64,000 bases of DNA from Scolanthus callimorphus (GCA_033964015.1 CM066924.1:5128251-5192250); one strand, 5' to 3'. Counted from the first letter of the stretch, positions 31,670 to 43,486 are shown. Numbers and translations: made by a program. The notes: a model not told the origin generated them from the letters alone.

Positions 31670-32700
31670 TAATAATAATATCGTTTATTTCAACCTTTCG
31701 CACCTAAAAAGCTGCTGAATTACAGGCGGGTCATTTACATGGACATATACAATAATATAGGTATAAATATAAATAGTAAATCTAAAGTTCATACAGTCAG
31801 TCCCTCAATAGGCTGTGGGCGTGTTTTACTGTGACAAATTTCTGAAATCTGTCTGTGTTACACAGGGCCTTCTTTGGCTGATTTCCTTTTCTCTTTTCTT
31901 TTTGTATTGAGAAGGTGCGTATACTAGACGGGTATTAAAAAGTTGGTAAAGGGGGTTTCTCTTCTTATTACCACTAACGAAGCGCTCACATAGAGTGATT
32001 CTACGCTGTCCAGCGCGTCTGCATAGGGCAAGCCAGGCTAGATAATAAAAAGCGCCTTTTCTGGACAGATTCCAATGCATTTGCCAAGTACTCTGGCAAG
32101 TTGGCGAATGCGGCGCAAGCGTATTCTGAACGGACAATTGAGCAATACACGCGAACCAGGTCGCTGGTAGAGACGCCGCACTTCTTTAGTGCTCTCAGTG
32201 CAAACAGACGCCGCTTGGCTTTCTTTATGACGTAGTCATAAAGCCCAGGTAAGGTCTTGAGAGATATATACGCCAAGAAGCTTAAAAGACTCAACGCACC
32301 CGATTGCGCAACCATTGATTGCGATGGGCTGCCACTCGCAACTGTTATACTTAAGGAAATCAACCCGCATCTCTTTGCACTTAGTTGGATTTAAGCACAT
32401 ATTGCTTGAAAGCGTGATGAGTTGATGTCATTTACGATATGAGGCATTAATGATGGGCTGTTCCGTGGGATGATTTCGATAGCAGTTAAATCATCCACGA
32501 ACGTAATCCTAGGTGCCCTTGATGCGAGCAGGTCATTGACCATTACAGGGAACAAAATTGGCCCGAGTTTTGTACCTTGTGGTATGCCTCCGCTTAAAGA
32601 CTTAGTGGACGAAACAGAATTGCCAATTGGATTTGACACAATCAACATGTTTCCCCGCAATTTTGACTGACGCACACTTCTATTGTACTGCAAAATGTCA
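31670..32700 (-). mobile_element. LINE reverse-transcriptase relic
   Basis: On the minus strand, 32391-32693 carries the palm motifs GGIPQGTKLGPILF and FVDD (the YxDD-type catalytic motif). It continues in another frame through NPTKCKEMRVDF, then 32001-32363 with KKAKRRLFALRALKKCGVS and LVRVYCSIVRSEYACAAFAN. This order (palm, thumb, downstream LPEYL..LESVQKR) is that of non-LTR retrotransposons of the CR1/L2 type. The endonuclease and N-terminal part are missing and the frame shifts at least twice. Inactive, 5-prime truncated. Confidence 0.85.
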
Positions 32701-32964
32701 ACGTGGAAGGTTTTAGCAGTTAATAAGTAAGATTATTATATGGCAACGATAGTACGCGCGCTCTGATTGGCTGTTACGAGGTCAGTAAATCCCGGCATGA
32801 CCTCTCAGAAATCCCGTAATGACCTCGCAGTTCACGACTCACAAAAATTCGAATCTCCTTCAAATAAAAAAAAAAAAAAGATTTTCAGCGAAATTCACAA
32901 CAAAGAATACTTGACACAGTATTTGTCTCTTGTAATACAAATCTTAAACATGTGACAAGAGGAA

Positions 32965-34494
32965 TATATAGATTTAGCCACTGGCTAAAAGCGGAGCTCC
33001 CGGTTACATATTTTTATAAAAGGGTGCGTTTACCTATCTTGTTGGGCCGTTGCTAGGGAAATTATAAGTCCTGCAAAATATTAATAATGTGACGTGTTGC
33101 GACGTCACTTGCTACAGAAAACATTCTTGTTCTCCACTGCCATACTTGCAAATTCAGATTTTTTTTATGTTGCATTTCAAAGAGCTCCATACCGACATAC
33201 TCCGGATGTTTTCTCGACTGTACCCAAGTTTGTTCGCCGAGCGATGTTGCCTTCTCGAGATATTGACATTTCTAGTTTTGATGACGTCATGGATGACGTC
33301 ATGTCACGTGACCTTGGTAGTGCACCCCCCTTGCGTCCAAAATAACTTTACACAAGTTTGGTCACCTAGCAATGTTGCGTTCTCGAGATATAGACTTTTC
33401 TAGTTTTGATGACGTCATCGATGACGTCATGTAACGTGACCTTGGAAGTGAACTCCCCTTGCCTCCAAAATAACTTTGCCCAAGTTTGGTCACCTAGCGA
33501 TGTTGCCTTCTTGAGATATTGACTTTTCTAGTTTTGATGACGTCATCGATGACTCCTGTCACGTGACCTTGGTGGTGCACTCCCCCTTGCCTCCAAAACA
33601 ACTTTACCAAAGTTTGGTCGCCTAGCGATGTTGCCTTCTTGAGATATTGACTTTTCTACTTTTGATGACGTCATCGATGACGTCATGTCACGTGACCTTG
33701 GCGGTGCATCCCCCTTACCTCCAAAATATTTTTACCCAAGTTTGGTCACCTAGCGATGTTGCCTTCTAGCTTGAGATATTGACTTTTCTAGTTTTGATGA
33801 CGTCATCGATGACGTCATGTCACGTGACCTTGGTGATGCACCCCCCTTACTTCCAAAATAACTTTACACAAGTTTGGTCACCTAGCGATGTTGCCTTCTA
33901 ATTCTTGAGATACTGACTTTTCTAGTTTTCATGACGTCATCGATGACGTCATGTCACGTGACCTTGGTGGTGCACTCCCCTTGCCTCCAAATAACTTTAC
34001 CCAAGTTTGGTCACCTAGCGATGATACCTTCTTGAGATATTGACTTTTCTAGTTTCGATGACGTCATCGATGACGTCATGTCACGTGACCTTGGTGGTGC
34101 ACCCCCCTTACCTCCAAAATAACTTTACCCAAGTTTGGTCACCTAGCGATGTTGCCTTCTTGAGATATTGACTTTTCTAGTTTTGATGACGTCATCGATG
34201 ACGTCATGTCACGTGACCTTGGTAGTGCACCCCCTTGCCTCCAGAATAACTTTACCCAAGTTTGGTCACCTATCGATGCTGCCTTCTTGAGATATTGATT
34301 TTTCTAGTTTCGATGACGTCATTCCGGACGAACGAACGAACGAACGAACGAACGGACAAACGAACGCACAAACCGGAAGTCCATGACAGAATCGTTGGAT
34401 GCATATACACTTTTTTTTGTTCCTTTTTCTCCTGCATGTAGCTATGGGGCTCCGCTCACGGGCGCCTTCGGCGCCCGCGGGAGCTCCGCTAAAA
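32965..34494 (+). mobile_element. Helentron-like non-autonomous element, copy B (complete)
   Basis: Parts in order: 5-prime end TATATAGATTTAGCCACTGG; conserved block 33000-33220; 128-bp tandem array 33222-34325; GAAC microsatellite 34328-34366; T-rich block with TGCATGTAGCTATGGGGCTC; a hairpin GGGCGCC-TTC-GGCGCCC (34460-34477); and end GGAGCTCCGCTAAAAT. A GGAGCTCC motif near both ends forms the subterminal pair. The match to copy A covers the 5-prime end, block and array. No protein is encoded. Confidence 0.7.
33222..34325. repeat. 128-bp CRE/E-box minisatellite (copy B)
   Basis: About nine units, restarting with CAAGTTTGGTCACCTAGC near 33222, 33351, 33480, 33608, 33738, 33869, 33999, 34126 and 34254. 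Most contain TGACGTCATCGATGACGTCA followed by GTCACGTGAC. One unit (about 33545) has lost the second CRE and one (about 33433) has GTAACGTGAC. Confidence 0.9.
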
Positions 34495-34684
34495 TAAAGG
34501 CCTGAATATCAGAAATGACCTGTTTACAAAAGGCAAAGCAGAGTCAAAAAGTTATGAAGCTATGAATTCGGGTCTCTATCCGGAGAAAATGAAAACTAGA
34601 GGGAGCCAAATAGCAGCAAAAGGTAAAAGCTACATATAAAGTCAAAGTTTATTAGGAATTCAAGAAACTTGGAACTTTGTGCTT

Positions 34685-34911
34685 AAGCTGGTGCACACTA
34701 GTGACATAACGACATAAGGACATTATGTTGCAAACGAAAAAAGTACGGGAAAATAATTGAAACAATCAATATTTTCCATGGATCTTCATTAGATTACTTC
34801 ACCAAAGCAATCTTATGTTAATTTTTGACCACGTCAACTTCTTGAAACCACTAAATTTTGTTCGCGTGACATTTTTCTTATGTCGTTATGTCGCAAGTGT
34901 GCACCAGGCTT
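34685..34911. mobile_element. 227-bp MITE with AAGCTGGTGCACACT ends
   Basis: Inverted ends AAGCTGGTGCACACTAGTGA and its complement extend through GACATAACGACATAAG (about 33 bp). Confidence 0.8.
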
Positions 34912-35442
34912 TACCGATAACTGATGTCGTTGATTTCTTTGTCCATCTCGTTGAGTAGAATTCATTTTTACTTGACATCCGCTTTTGCACAAAACCCATT
35001 CCTCAATATACAGTCGGCTAAATAACCATTGCAATTTTCTGTTATTATCAATGCTGTTGAATCCAGTTCTGGCTCCCTGTAGCTCCCTGTTTAGTGTAGA
35101 TCTGAAAATGCGTTTCGAAGAACACGTTTTGTAGCTTTCCAGCTTTTGCGAAACTAAAGGTGTTTTTCTTGAAAGCGTTACAAGCTCAAATTTAAGTTTA
35201 AAATTGTTCAAGTGAAGCATGTTCGCGAAAATATCTGTAAAAGAATCGATTCCGAAGTACTTGACATCCATACCAGTAGAGATTGATCACTTTTGAGCAA
35301 ATGTGGCATGGTTTTGAAACACGGGTTTCTTGTTGAGCGAGTCGACGCGGGCGCGTGATTTTTGAGTTACTTCGGCGGGAAAATGTACGAGGCGACTTCC
35401 GTTCGTAAAAAGTTTGAGAAAAGTGCCATATAATAAACAACT
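34912..35442 (-). other. Open frames of unknown origin
   Basis: Two overlapping minus-strand frames (34834-35271 and 35198-35683) run 145 and 161 codons, but the longer one crosses a palindrome (35443-35580) and the shorter one a MITE end. The part before the palindrome (about 35580-35683) reads plausibly as protein (VTDESRARGYFGDFKKASDL). I do not recognise it and cannot define exon borders. Confidence 0.25.
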
Positions 35443-35580
35443 TACTAACCTCTGCCGTTCGGTCATTACGGGAAATATCAAACCTCAGCTTTGGTGCATC
35501 AACCTCGCCGAAGACGGCTCGGTTGATACACCAAAGCTTCGGTTTGATATTTCCCGTAATGACCTCACCATCGGTTAGTA
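35443..35580. repeat. ~138-bp palindromic element
   Basis: Arms GGTCATTACGGGAAATATCA and CTTTGGTGCATCAACC close on TCGCCGAAGACGGCTC; outermost ACTAACC/GGTTAGT also pair. Same class as the palindromes at 10705, 13490, 14599 and 28456. Confidence 0.8.
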
Positions 35581-35689
35581 CGTAGTAATGATCAATATTC
35601 AAATCAGAGGCCTTCTTGAAGTCACCAAAGTAGCCACGAGCCCTAGATTCATCCGTTACGGTAGAGTACGTTGCGATTTCCACGGAGAT

Positions 35690-37400
35690 TTCCGCTTCCG
35701 GTCAAAGTCACGGGGTGGGATGTTCTTGACTAGAATCACGTGGGGAACATGGACCAATCAGAACGAAGCTTTTTTAAAATCCCATTACTGTGTCGGCTAC
35801 AAAAATCACGCCAATTTAAAGGGCTCTCTTGCACGCTCAATATTCCTCCACCGTGGACATAAAATAAGTAAAATTGTAACCGTGAATACACATGTACATT
35901 TGCCCGTAGTAATCAAAATCATCCTCCAGATTAATAGAAAACCTTTCAATTATTAGAACATTGCAATTCTAGGTTGTTTTGACCTGTTATCAAGAGGATG
36001 GAATTGGATTGCTATTAGAGCTATTTTCTTGTCGAAGAGGTTGCCAGCAAGCGTGCGAGAACCCTTTCATCGCGAGAAAAACGCGACATCCCGTGTGTCA
36101 CGCAATCGGCTGAGGTGAATTGAAGCTCAAAATTGATTACAGAGAAATGTATGGAGAAAAACATATTTTCTCTCATAACTCTCGTTTATGCCAGTCCGGA
36201 AAAATGTTCGTATTTCAAAGTTTTATTTATTTACCGAGTAAGACAGCCAGCAAAAAATATTGGTGAATTCAGTCCATATTTACGAGTTACATTTTGAAAT
36301 CTAAAACTAGTGCCCGAGAACTCAAACGTTTACAGAGGATTGTATGAGAATTCACGATCGGAGATGATCATGTATAGTTTGTAATCGGTCCGCAGAAACA
36401 ATACTGTGGTTGTGGAAAAAATGTTCGTATCACAATTGCATTTTCATCGATCCAGAAAGTTTATGAAACACAAATGCTTGCCCAAACTTAAAATTTCGCC
36501 TTACCTTTTATGAGCTGAAAAAAGCCGACAGAGAAATAACCCTTTGGTTCCTCGCTAAAGTACGAAAAATCCATCAACTTCGCCGGTCAAAATCTTCTTT
36601 GAAACTGTTCGTTCAGATGAAATTTAGCCACCATTTTGAAGGTACACTATTCCACGTTCTTCTGGAGACCAGAAATATTTAGGTTCCTCTAAAAAATCTT
36701 CAGTAAAGGCCTTCCGAATACGTGCTATCTGTACCACTCGAAAACAGTCCCGAAATCCACGACCACAGTCACAACCACAGAGGGTCAGCGGATTCAGATA
36801 CTCGCGGCAAAATGTTAAAGCGAGTTTTACAGAAGAAAAACGAGTAATAAAAATAAATCTCTGGAAAATATCCGGAAGAGCAACAAAACCCCAAAACCGT
36901 CGAAAGTCGAGTGGCTATCATCTTGAATCCGACTCCAGCCATGTCACGCGGTCACGAAAACTCCATGTCACGGTGACGAGCGATGTCGCGTTTTTCTGGC
37001 GATGTTTTTCACTCTGCTAATAGAACACCCGTGTCGTCTAGGCAAAGGAAAAATAATTTTCAGCGATTTGAACAGATGACAGACAATATTCCTCGGTGAG
37101 TCAGGTAGAAAACTTGAGTTTACTGCAGCGGATGAGAATGAAACTACATAAAAGTCGGCTGGCAGGATATCGCCAACTCTATTGAATTTTGGCTACAACG
37201 TGGCTTTCTAAACAATGATGACCAATTTTATAAGTGTTTCCCCTGCAAGCGTTTCCCTCCATAGACATAGTTATACAGCATTTTGGTTTATTGTCTTGGT
37301 TTGTCACATGTTGACTCGTGCAGCACCAATGATGAATGATGCCACCAATCCTCTTCCCCATTTTGGGGCGGACCGTTGCGTGTCAACGTACGTAAACAAC
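35690..37400. other. Intergenic, nothing recognised
   Basis: No ORF with family motifs, tandem repeat or clear inverted repeat. Short frames at 35588-35956 and 37179-37361 are not supported. Presumably upstream/downstream sequence of the receptor gene and unclassified old repeats. Confidence 0.5.
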
Positions 37401-37419
37401 AGCTGTACAAATGTCAAAA

Positions 37420-38324
37420 TCACGAGAAGCAGAGGCAAGACCGTATTGTTCTCATAGTTCTTGCACATTGCCTTTTGATGTCTGGCATTCTTGTCATATA
37501 AATAACTGGATTAATGCACGCACTGAAATGTGCCACACTCAAAGCCACATACAACAACCTCGCCGTCTCATAGGTCAATCCTCTTTGAGAAAGTATTATC
37601 CAGGTAGCAACCATTGGCGAGGCCGTAGCTATAGCAACAGCCTGTATTATTACCATTGTCCACAGAATTCGCGTGTAGTTACGATGACCAATTTGAGGAT
37701 TTCCCCAGAATTGGCATTTACTTGATGAAGATGCTTATGAAGGATATAAAATGCACTACAGTAGCAGTGTGTAGTGACAGTGCCGAAAAAAAGGAGAAAA
37801 GTAAAGAACATAATAGTGGAATGTGAGAAATCTACCGTGAGTCCGATTCCCGCGAGTCCAGCAGCAAGGGCCCAGGTGAGAACAATTATAGCCTTTGTGC
37901 GTTTATGAGTAACAGTGGTGTTGTATGTGGATGCTAAACGTAAAGCTAAATAACGATCGACTGATAAACATGCCAAAGAGATAACTGAAGTACAGTTGAG
38001 AAAAATAGAGAAAAATATGAACACCTTTGAATATCTACAAAAGCGATACAATTCTGAGGGGGGTAGCTCCAGAGACAATAAGAAAATAACTACTGGAGCT
38101 GCTAAAGTTCCGATTCCAAAGTCAGTGACAGCTTGGCTCGTGAAGAGCAGATACGACGGCGTTCTAAATGCCGAATACGCAATGAGAATGAAAATCAGGA
38201 AACCATTGCACAGTGTAGCCCAAATGGAGGTCAATACACTAACAATCAAGTTACCCAATAACCATCTATAGTTGGCATCTGCATACGGTCCATTGGCGAT
38301 GTAGTCCTTTATGGTATTGTTCAT
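37420..38324 (-). CDS. Class A (rhodopsin-like) G-protein-coupled receptor, frame broken once
   Basis: A single exon. The ATG at 38324 opens an N-terminus with an NNT glycosylation site, and seven hydrophobic segments follow. Helix 3 ends in SVDRYLAL (the DRY motif); a DFSHST-containing loop lies between helices 4 and 5. Helices 1-5 are in one frame (to about 37650); helices 6-7, with SACINPVIYM (NPxxY) and a short Cys-containing tail SCLCFS, are in the next. The switch is at VTTR near 37675 and fits one missing base, since both sides align with a normal third intracellular loop. Single-exon receptors of this kind are expanded in cnidarians, and the ligand cannot be inferred. Intact total length would be about 300 residues, normal for a short class A receptor. 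Confidence 0.8.
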
Positions 38325-38399
38325 CGTCTCTATCGTTGTTTTGTCATCTTGAGTTAACACTATTCTGAATAATCTTCAACTACTAATCTCCGGCTATTG

Positions 38400-39095
38400 A
38401 GAACGTCGTATAGACATTTTGCAGGAAAGAGGTATAAGCCTAGCTCGCAGTCATTGATACTTTTTGAATGTGGCCACCTGTTAGTTGTTCTGCTTTATTA
38501 CTTTTTTTAATCTGAATATCCATTCTCGTTTTTTCATTATGACTGATGCTAGCAAGTTGGTAACGGAAAGCAATAAACAATTATCTAGAGTAATTATGAC
38601 AAGCGATCGCAGACAATTTTTTGGTGAATAATTATGATTATTATTCACATTGTACTCAGTAATCGTTTTCTGATTGGCTCAAAGTCTACGTACAATTCTG
38701 GCAGTTTGCAAGCGCCTGCAATATTTTCAGCTGGAACAGTTGTCTGTAGAGGTTATTTGACCAAGCCCGTGCTATTTTTAGGGGAATAATTGTCTGTACA
38801 GGTTATTGGACCGAGCCTGCAAGGTATTTAGTTATGTGAGGCAAATTTTTGTGTTTTGTGACTTTGAATCTTTTGCGACGTGTTCGGCAGATAACACAAA
38901 CCTCGGCCTTGACAATTATCTATGTTATGCTCAACCTCATCCAGTAATTGCTTATGATTCTGCAGCAGTTTTCTGCCTATTTAGATATTTCTTTTCAAGC
39001 AATTTCATCGTATAGGCTGATGAAGTTTCAATTATCCATTGAAAAAAAACAAAACGTCCACAATCATGACGACGTGTGTCTGGATCCGGATGTCG
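38400..39095. other. Presumed 5-prime flank of the receptor gene, nothing recognised
   Basis: AT-rich. CTGTA.AGGTTATT.GACC.AGCC occurs twice (38745 and 38795), a short tandem duplication. No gene supported. Confidence 0.5.
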
Positions 39096-39104
39096 GGCTA
39101 CACA

Positions 39105-39515
39105 CCCGGGGGGGGGTTCTCACAAGTTAGAGGGATAGGGGTACTCGTCGAGATATCGGAAAATCCACCCTAAAAACACCAGGACATAAAATATCCACCC
39201 CCTAAAAAATACCTTATTAAACAAAATGACCCCTAAAAAAATACCAACAATAAACCTTTTTGTTATTGTTTATTGTTTCTCATCTCAAAACAAGCTTGTT
39301 ATATAGAGCTATAAATGAATAAAGAAAGCCAGAAAACGTTTTGCTTGGTTTGTGACCCTTTCATTCATTTGCGTACCCCTAAAAAATATCATTTATTAGT
39401 GAAAGCCACAATGTTTCTCCGATACACCCTAAAAAATACCCGAGAGTCGATTTTGACCCCTAAAAAATACGACAAGCACCCCTATCAGGTCTACATGTGA
39501 AGAACCCCCCCCGGG
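39105..39515. mobile_element. ~410-bp MITE with CCCGGGGGGGGTTCT ends
   Basis: Left end CCCGGGGGGGGGTTCTCACA and right end TGAAGAACCCCCCCCGGG are inverted, with GGCTACACA present on both sides as a probable target duplication. CCCTAAAAAATAC motifs repeat inside in direct order. Confidence 0.8.
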
Positions 39516-39896
39516 CTACACAGCGAATTTCTGCAGAAACCCATCCATGAAAAAGCTGAGTTTCTGCAGACATTTCCTGTGATAAAAGGTCCCAGAATGA
39601 TATTAGCGCGTTTACACTTGTGAGTAGAATTGTTTCATTAAATATTCCAGAACTCAACAACTTTACAACTCATATGGTACAAATGTAGATCACCACAGTA
39701 GATATTATTGGAGGCAAGCGACACATTGGCAGTTGTGATGTTTCACAGGAAGTACAAATGGTCGAGATTAATTTTGGAACGTGTTTAACCTCGACATGTT
39801 TCACCCATAAATGTGGAAGCACTGTATGAGAGACGACAGAAGGGGATTAAAACAGGAATTCGTCTACCTTTTCTGTCGTCTCTATTTTCATATGAT

Positions 39897-39938
39897 AATA
39901 TATAGATTTAGGCGCTGCCTAAAAGCGGAGCTCCCAAC
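39897..39938 (+). mobile_element. Helentron-like 5-prime end, variant
   Basis: TATATAGATTTAGGCGCTGCCTAAAAGCGGAGCTCCC matches the other 5-prime ends, but with GGCGCTGCC replacing GCCACTGGC. The compensating changes keep the internal palindrome (TTAGGCGCTGCCTAA). No 3-prime end follows within 1 kb in the same orientation except the distant one at 41703. Confidence 0.5.
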
Positions 39939-40099
39939 TATTATAAGGAATAAAAGATGGTATTTTAGTTGTAGTATCAAAAATACATTTATTATATTTA
40001 GACTAATATTATTGCCTTTGTGCATTTTAAAAAACACAAAAAGCATTTTGAGGACAACTACGAATAAAAATGTAGACACCCTTAGGGCCTGTTCACATG

Positions 40100-40393
40100 A
40101 GGTGAGACATCTTGGGCTAGGAACAACTTGGGGGTAGGGACAAAACTGGCACCTGTTTCACATGACAAAAAATTGCAAGATATTTTGGCGTAGTGGCTAA
40201 CACATGCGGCACGCACAATCAAGAAAGTTGGCCTTATCCCTGAGATACACAGTTTTATGCTGTCCCTACACAGATACCATATCTCTCAGCCCAGAGTTAT
40301 CTTGGTCAAAAGTGAATTGTTTGATTTCAACACAGAGGGATCGTATAGAAACTTGTCTTGGCCCGAGGCAAGTCCGGGGACCAAAATATCCCT

Positions 40394-40424
<31 letters not shown>

Positions 40425-41690
40425 ATATCTTGCCTCATTTGGTTGCCTCAGCTGTATCCCTCCGCAACATATCCACAAAATATCCCCCTAAAATATCAGG
40501 TAATCTTTTCAACCCTCAAAAAGTTTGCAGTTTCAAATTTTGTAAGGACTAAGTTTTTTTCTCAAATAAATTTGACTGCTTGATTGGCTTGATTTATTTT
40601 ATTGCTTGGCGTGTGTCCCACGGATTACTAGCCAGAATTAGCATGCTCTCAGGAATGTGTGGTTCCAGAAAATATGGGTAATCCGCCGTGTAAGAACCAT
40701 TCCCAGAGGACACCTTTGTGTTCAGCTCTCCTTTCATCATGATTCGTTCTACTATTAACAAAGGAAGCTTTTGTGACGCAGCTGGTGAGCTGCTCCAGGT
40801 TCTTACACGGGAGAACAGCCGAAAATATCCGTATCCTATGGAAGGGCATCTGAAATTCCATAGGGGCAGGGAGTCAATTTACTTGATCTTTTCCATAGAA
40901 ATACTGTATTATTCTTTACAATCTCCCTAGGGGTGGGGGTCACTTTCGACTATCGAGTAGTCTCAAAAAGATATGATGGCAAGCACAGGATGTCTCTCTT
41001 TAGTGGTTTCTTTCTGCTCTGATATGCTGCTTGCCCGGCTTCTTCCCCCTTCTTTCCGGACGCAATTTCCGTCTAGGTCTCTCTGGTGCTTCCATTTCTT
41101 TCTGCTCTTCTACTAGAGGTAATTTTAACCAAATATATATTCCTCGATCCCATCCTCTTCACGTATTTTTGGTCCTTTGAGGCATAAGACACCATCAGTT
41201 CTCCAGTTAGCTGTCTTTTCTCGGCCATGAAACTCCGACTGGAAGAATTTCAAAGCAATCCGGCATGAAGAAAACACTCAACTGAAGTGGCGACATTTGA
41301 GATAATTTCAATAGAATTGATTTCCCTCTATCCGATTCCATGGCTTTTCCTTAAGGTTACCCTGGGGACCAGAGGCTGAAACTCTGCCCGTTCGCGTTTG
41401 TGTTGTTTCTCGGGAAACTCATGTAGTTCTCCTTTGACTTTTCAGTCGCTAGCAGCCCTGTCGTCTGTTTGTGGCTTTCTGTCAACCCGCCCCTCCCCCG
41501 TTAGTTTACATGCTTGACGTCACAATAGGGCTATTGTGACGTCAGCGACCAGGAACGCGTACAACATTCGGGACTTGCTGAGATGTCCAAAAACCGGATC
41601 GATCCCTAGCAAATTCCACAGGTTACCCAATAAACTCCTACCCAATAAACTCCTGCCATATTTTGCGATTATTTGCTTCTATTTTGACGC
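40100..41690. other. Intergenic with C-run and repeat fragments
   Basis: A pure C run of about 30 lies at 40395-40424. 40650-40860 holds GTGTGGTTCCAGAAAATAT and opposed GGTTCTTACACGG/CCGTGTAAGAACC. A small palindrome GACGTCACAATAG..CTATTGTGACGTC is at 41516-41543. No gene supported. Confidence 0.5.
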
Positions 41691-41702
41691 TGTTTCTTAG
41701 GT

Positions 41703-41757
41703 ATGGTGCTCCGCTCTGCGGCGGCCTTCGGCCGCTACAAGGAGCTCCGCTAAAAAT
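41703..41757 (+). mobile_element. Helentron-like 3-prime end, variant
   Basis: ATGGTGCTCCGCTCTGCGGCGGCCTTCGGCCGCTACAAGGAGCTCCGCTAAAAAT. The hairpin sequence differs from that of copy B while the flanking GCTCCGCT and GGAGCTCCGCTAAAA are kept. Confidence 0.55.
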
Positions 41758-42172
41758 GAAATAATCGAAGGTGTTCAAATGCCGAAAATTCGATATGGCG
41801 CTAGACATCGAAAACCTTGACAAACCCTTGAAAAACCTTGACAAACCAACGTAGCATTTCAATCAAGTAGGTTGGCTAATAACAGATAAAACAACTTCGG
41901 GTAGCCAAAACTCGGCCTGCTACACCTCTTTGAGAAATTTAAAAATAACTTACATTATTTGCACAAAACGTTTTGAACCAGGTTTGAGATAACAGGAAAA
42001 ATATTTGTATGACTAGTTTTACGGGAAAACTAGGTGGAAAAATATTTGTATTTGCGCCGTTACGTTTGCCACCCACATTGACCACTCATTTCTATCAACA
42101 AATTATATCTCAAACTGAAACGCAGCAGCTTAATTTGCTCTATGTCGGCTCTATGTACAATCGATCACTTTC

Positions 42173-42660
42173 CGACGACCGGTTAGCGCAGTGGTAGAGC
42201 GCCGGGCTTATGTGCGGGAGGTTGGGAGTTTAACCCCGGCCGGACCATCACTCAGGGTCTTTTCTTAATAATGGAGAAGAAGATGCTGCAAATGGTTAGA
42301 CCTTCGCGTCTTCTCGGATAAGGACGTTAAACCGTAGATCCCGTCTCTCACATACACTACACTAACCGGAACCAGAAGGACGTTGAAGAACCACGAGGAC
42401 CGTCGGAAGTTGCCCAACCTCTGTGTCACAGAACTCACCGTACTAACACACACTCATGTCACACTCGTGACTAACACCACTCGTGTTACAGAACTCACCA
42501 TACTAACACACACTCATGTCACACTCGTGTTACAGAAGTCACCATACTAACACACTCATTTTGTAAAACTGGTTTCTATAGGATGAGTTATCCATGCATG
42601 TAAAGCGCTTAGAGCTTTGAGATAAGCGCTATATAAGCACCTACTTCACTTAATTTTACT
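42173..42660 (+). mobile_element. tRNA-headed SINE, copy 2
   Basis: The head CGACGACCGGTTAGCGCAGT carries an A box and GGGAGTTTAACCCC a B box. The central domain has GATAAGGACGTTAAACCGTA, and the tail ends GCGCTATATAAGCACCTACT. Between 42425 and 42550 an ACTAACACACACTCATGTCAC block is tandemly repeated, making this copy longer than the one at 27486-27883. Confidence 0.85.
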
Positions 42661-43285
42661 TTTAAGACCACCGAAGGAAAAGTTGGTTAAATTTGAAATT
42701 GTTTGCAATGGCAAGCCATCGTCTTTTATTCGACAGGTCGGCAAGTAATCGTCTTTCATTCGACAAGTCGGTGAAAAAATATTTTTCAGCGTTTACTCTG
42801 TTATACGCTGATTGCTGGCTTTTATTCGGAACGAGTTCCGAGCAGGGGGTCTAAATGATATCCAGTCATGAAGTAATATACCCAAATCCTCAGCCACAAA
42901 TGGACACCACCATGGATTGGAAAAAAATGGCAAAATCTAAGTTTTACTTCACCTTTTGATCGCAAAATTCTTAAATGTAGACGAAATCTGGATTTCTGTA
43001 GTAGCTGAAATTGTTATTTTGATTCTCTGTCCCAGCAATTTGCCAAAATTGGATCCGCTAACGAACAACGCTTCGAAACAAACTTCCAGTGATGCACTGG
43101 CGTTAGGAACTTCGGGCGTAGCAGAATTCTAGCTTTGGGAATACGATTCAGCCTTTAATAAATTGATTTTTTGGCGTTTACCGACGATATGTTCTTGTAG
43201 ATATCCCAAAACGCAAACACGCCAGAGCATACCAAAGCCATATTGGCCATATTTTCGCATTAAAGACCTTATCAAAAATCCACAG

Positions 43286-43486
43286 GCGAAGGGTGCCTGG
43301 GTGGGACTTCCTGAGTACCTTGCTGAGCCACTTGAGTCATTACAAAAAAGGGCTTTAGCTATAATCTACTCTGGTACGGAATATAAGGTTGCCTTTCAAG
43401 GCGCTTGCCTTCTACTCTCGTGCCAGCGCCCTGACCAAGCATGCGCAAAACTAGTCATTACAAAAGCTAGAGACCTGAACCGATAA
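43286..43486 (+). mobile_element. LINE fragment, region after reverse transcriptase
   Basis: Frame reads WVGLPEYLAEPLESLQKRAL then CAKLVITKARDLN, the same region as the end of the relic at 31670-32700 but from a different copy. Short, truncated at both ends. Confidence 0.7.

Noticed and set aside
37996..38271. Plus-strand ORF of 91 codons
   Set aside because: Antisense shadow of the receptor gene.
38358..38360. GTG start 12 codons upstream for the receptor
   Set aside because: The ATG at 38324 fits better; GTG is not a usual eukaryotic start.
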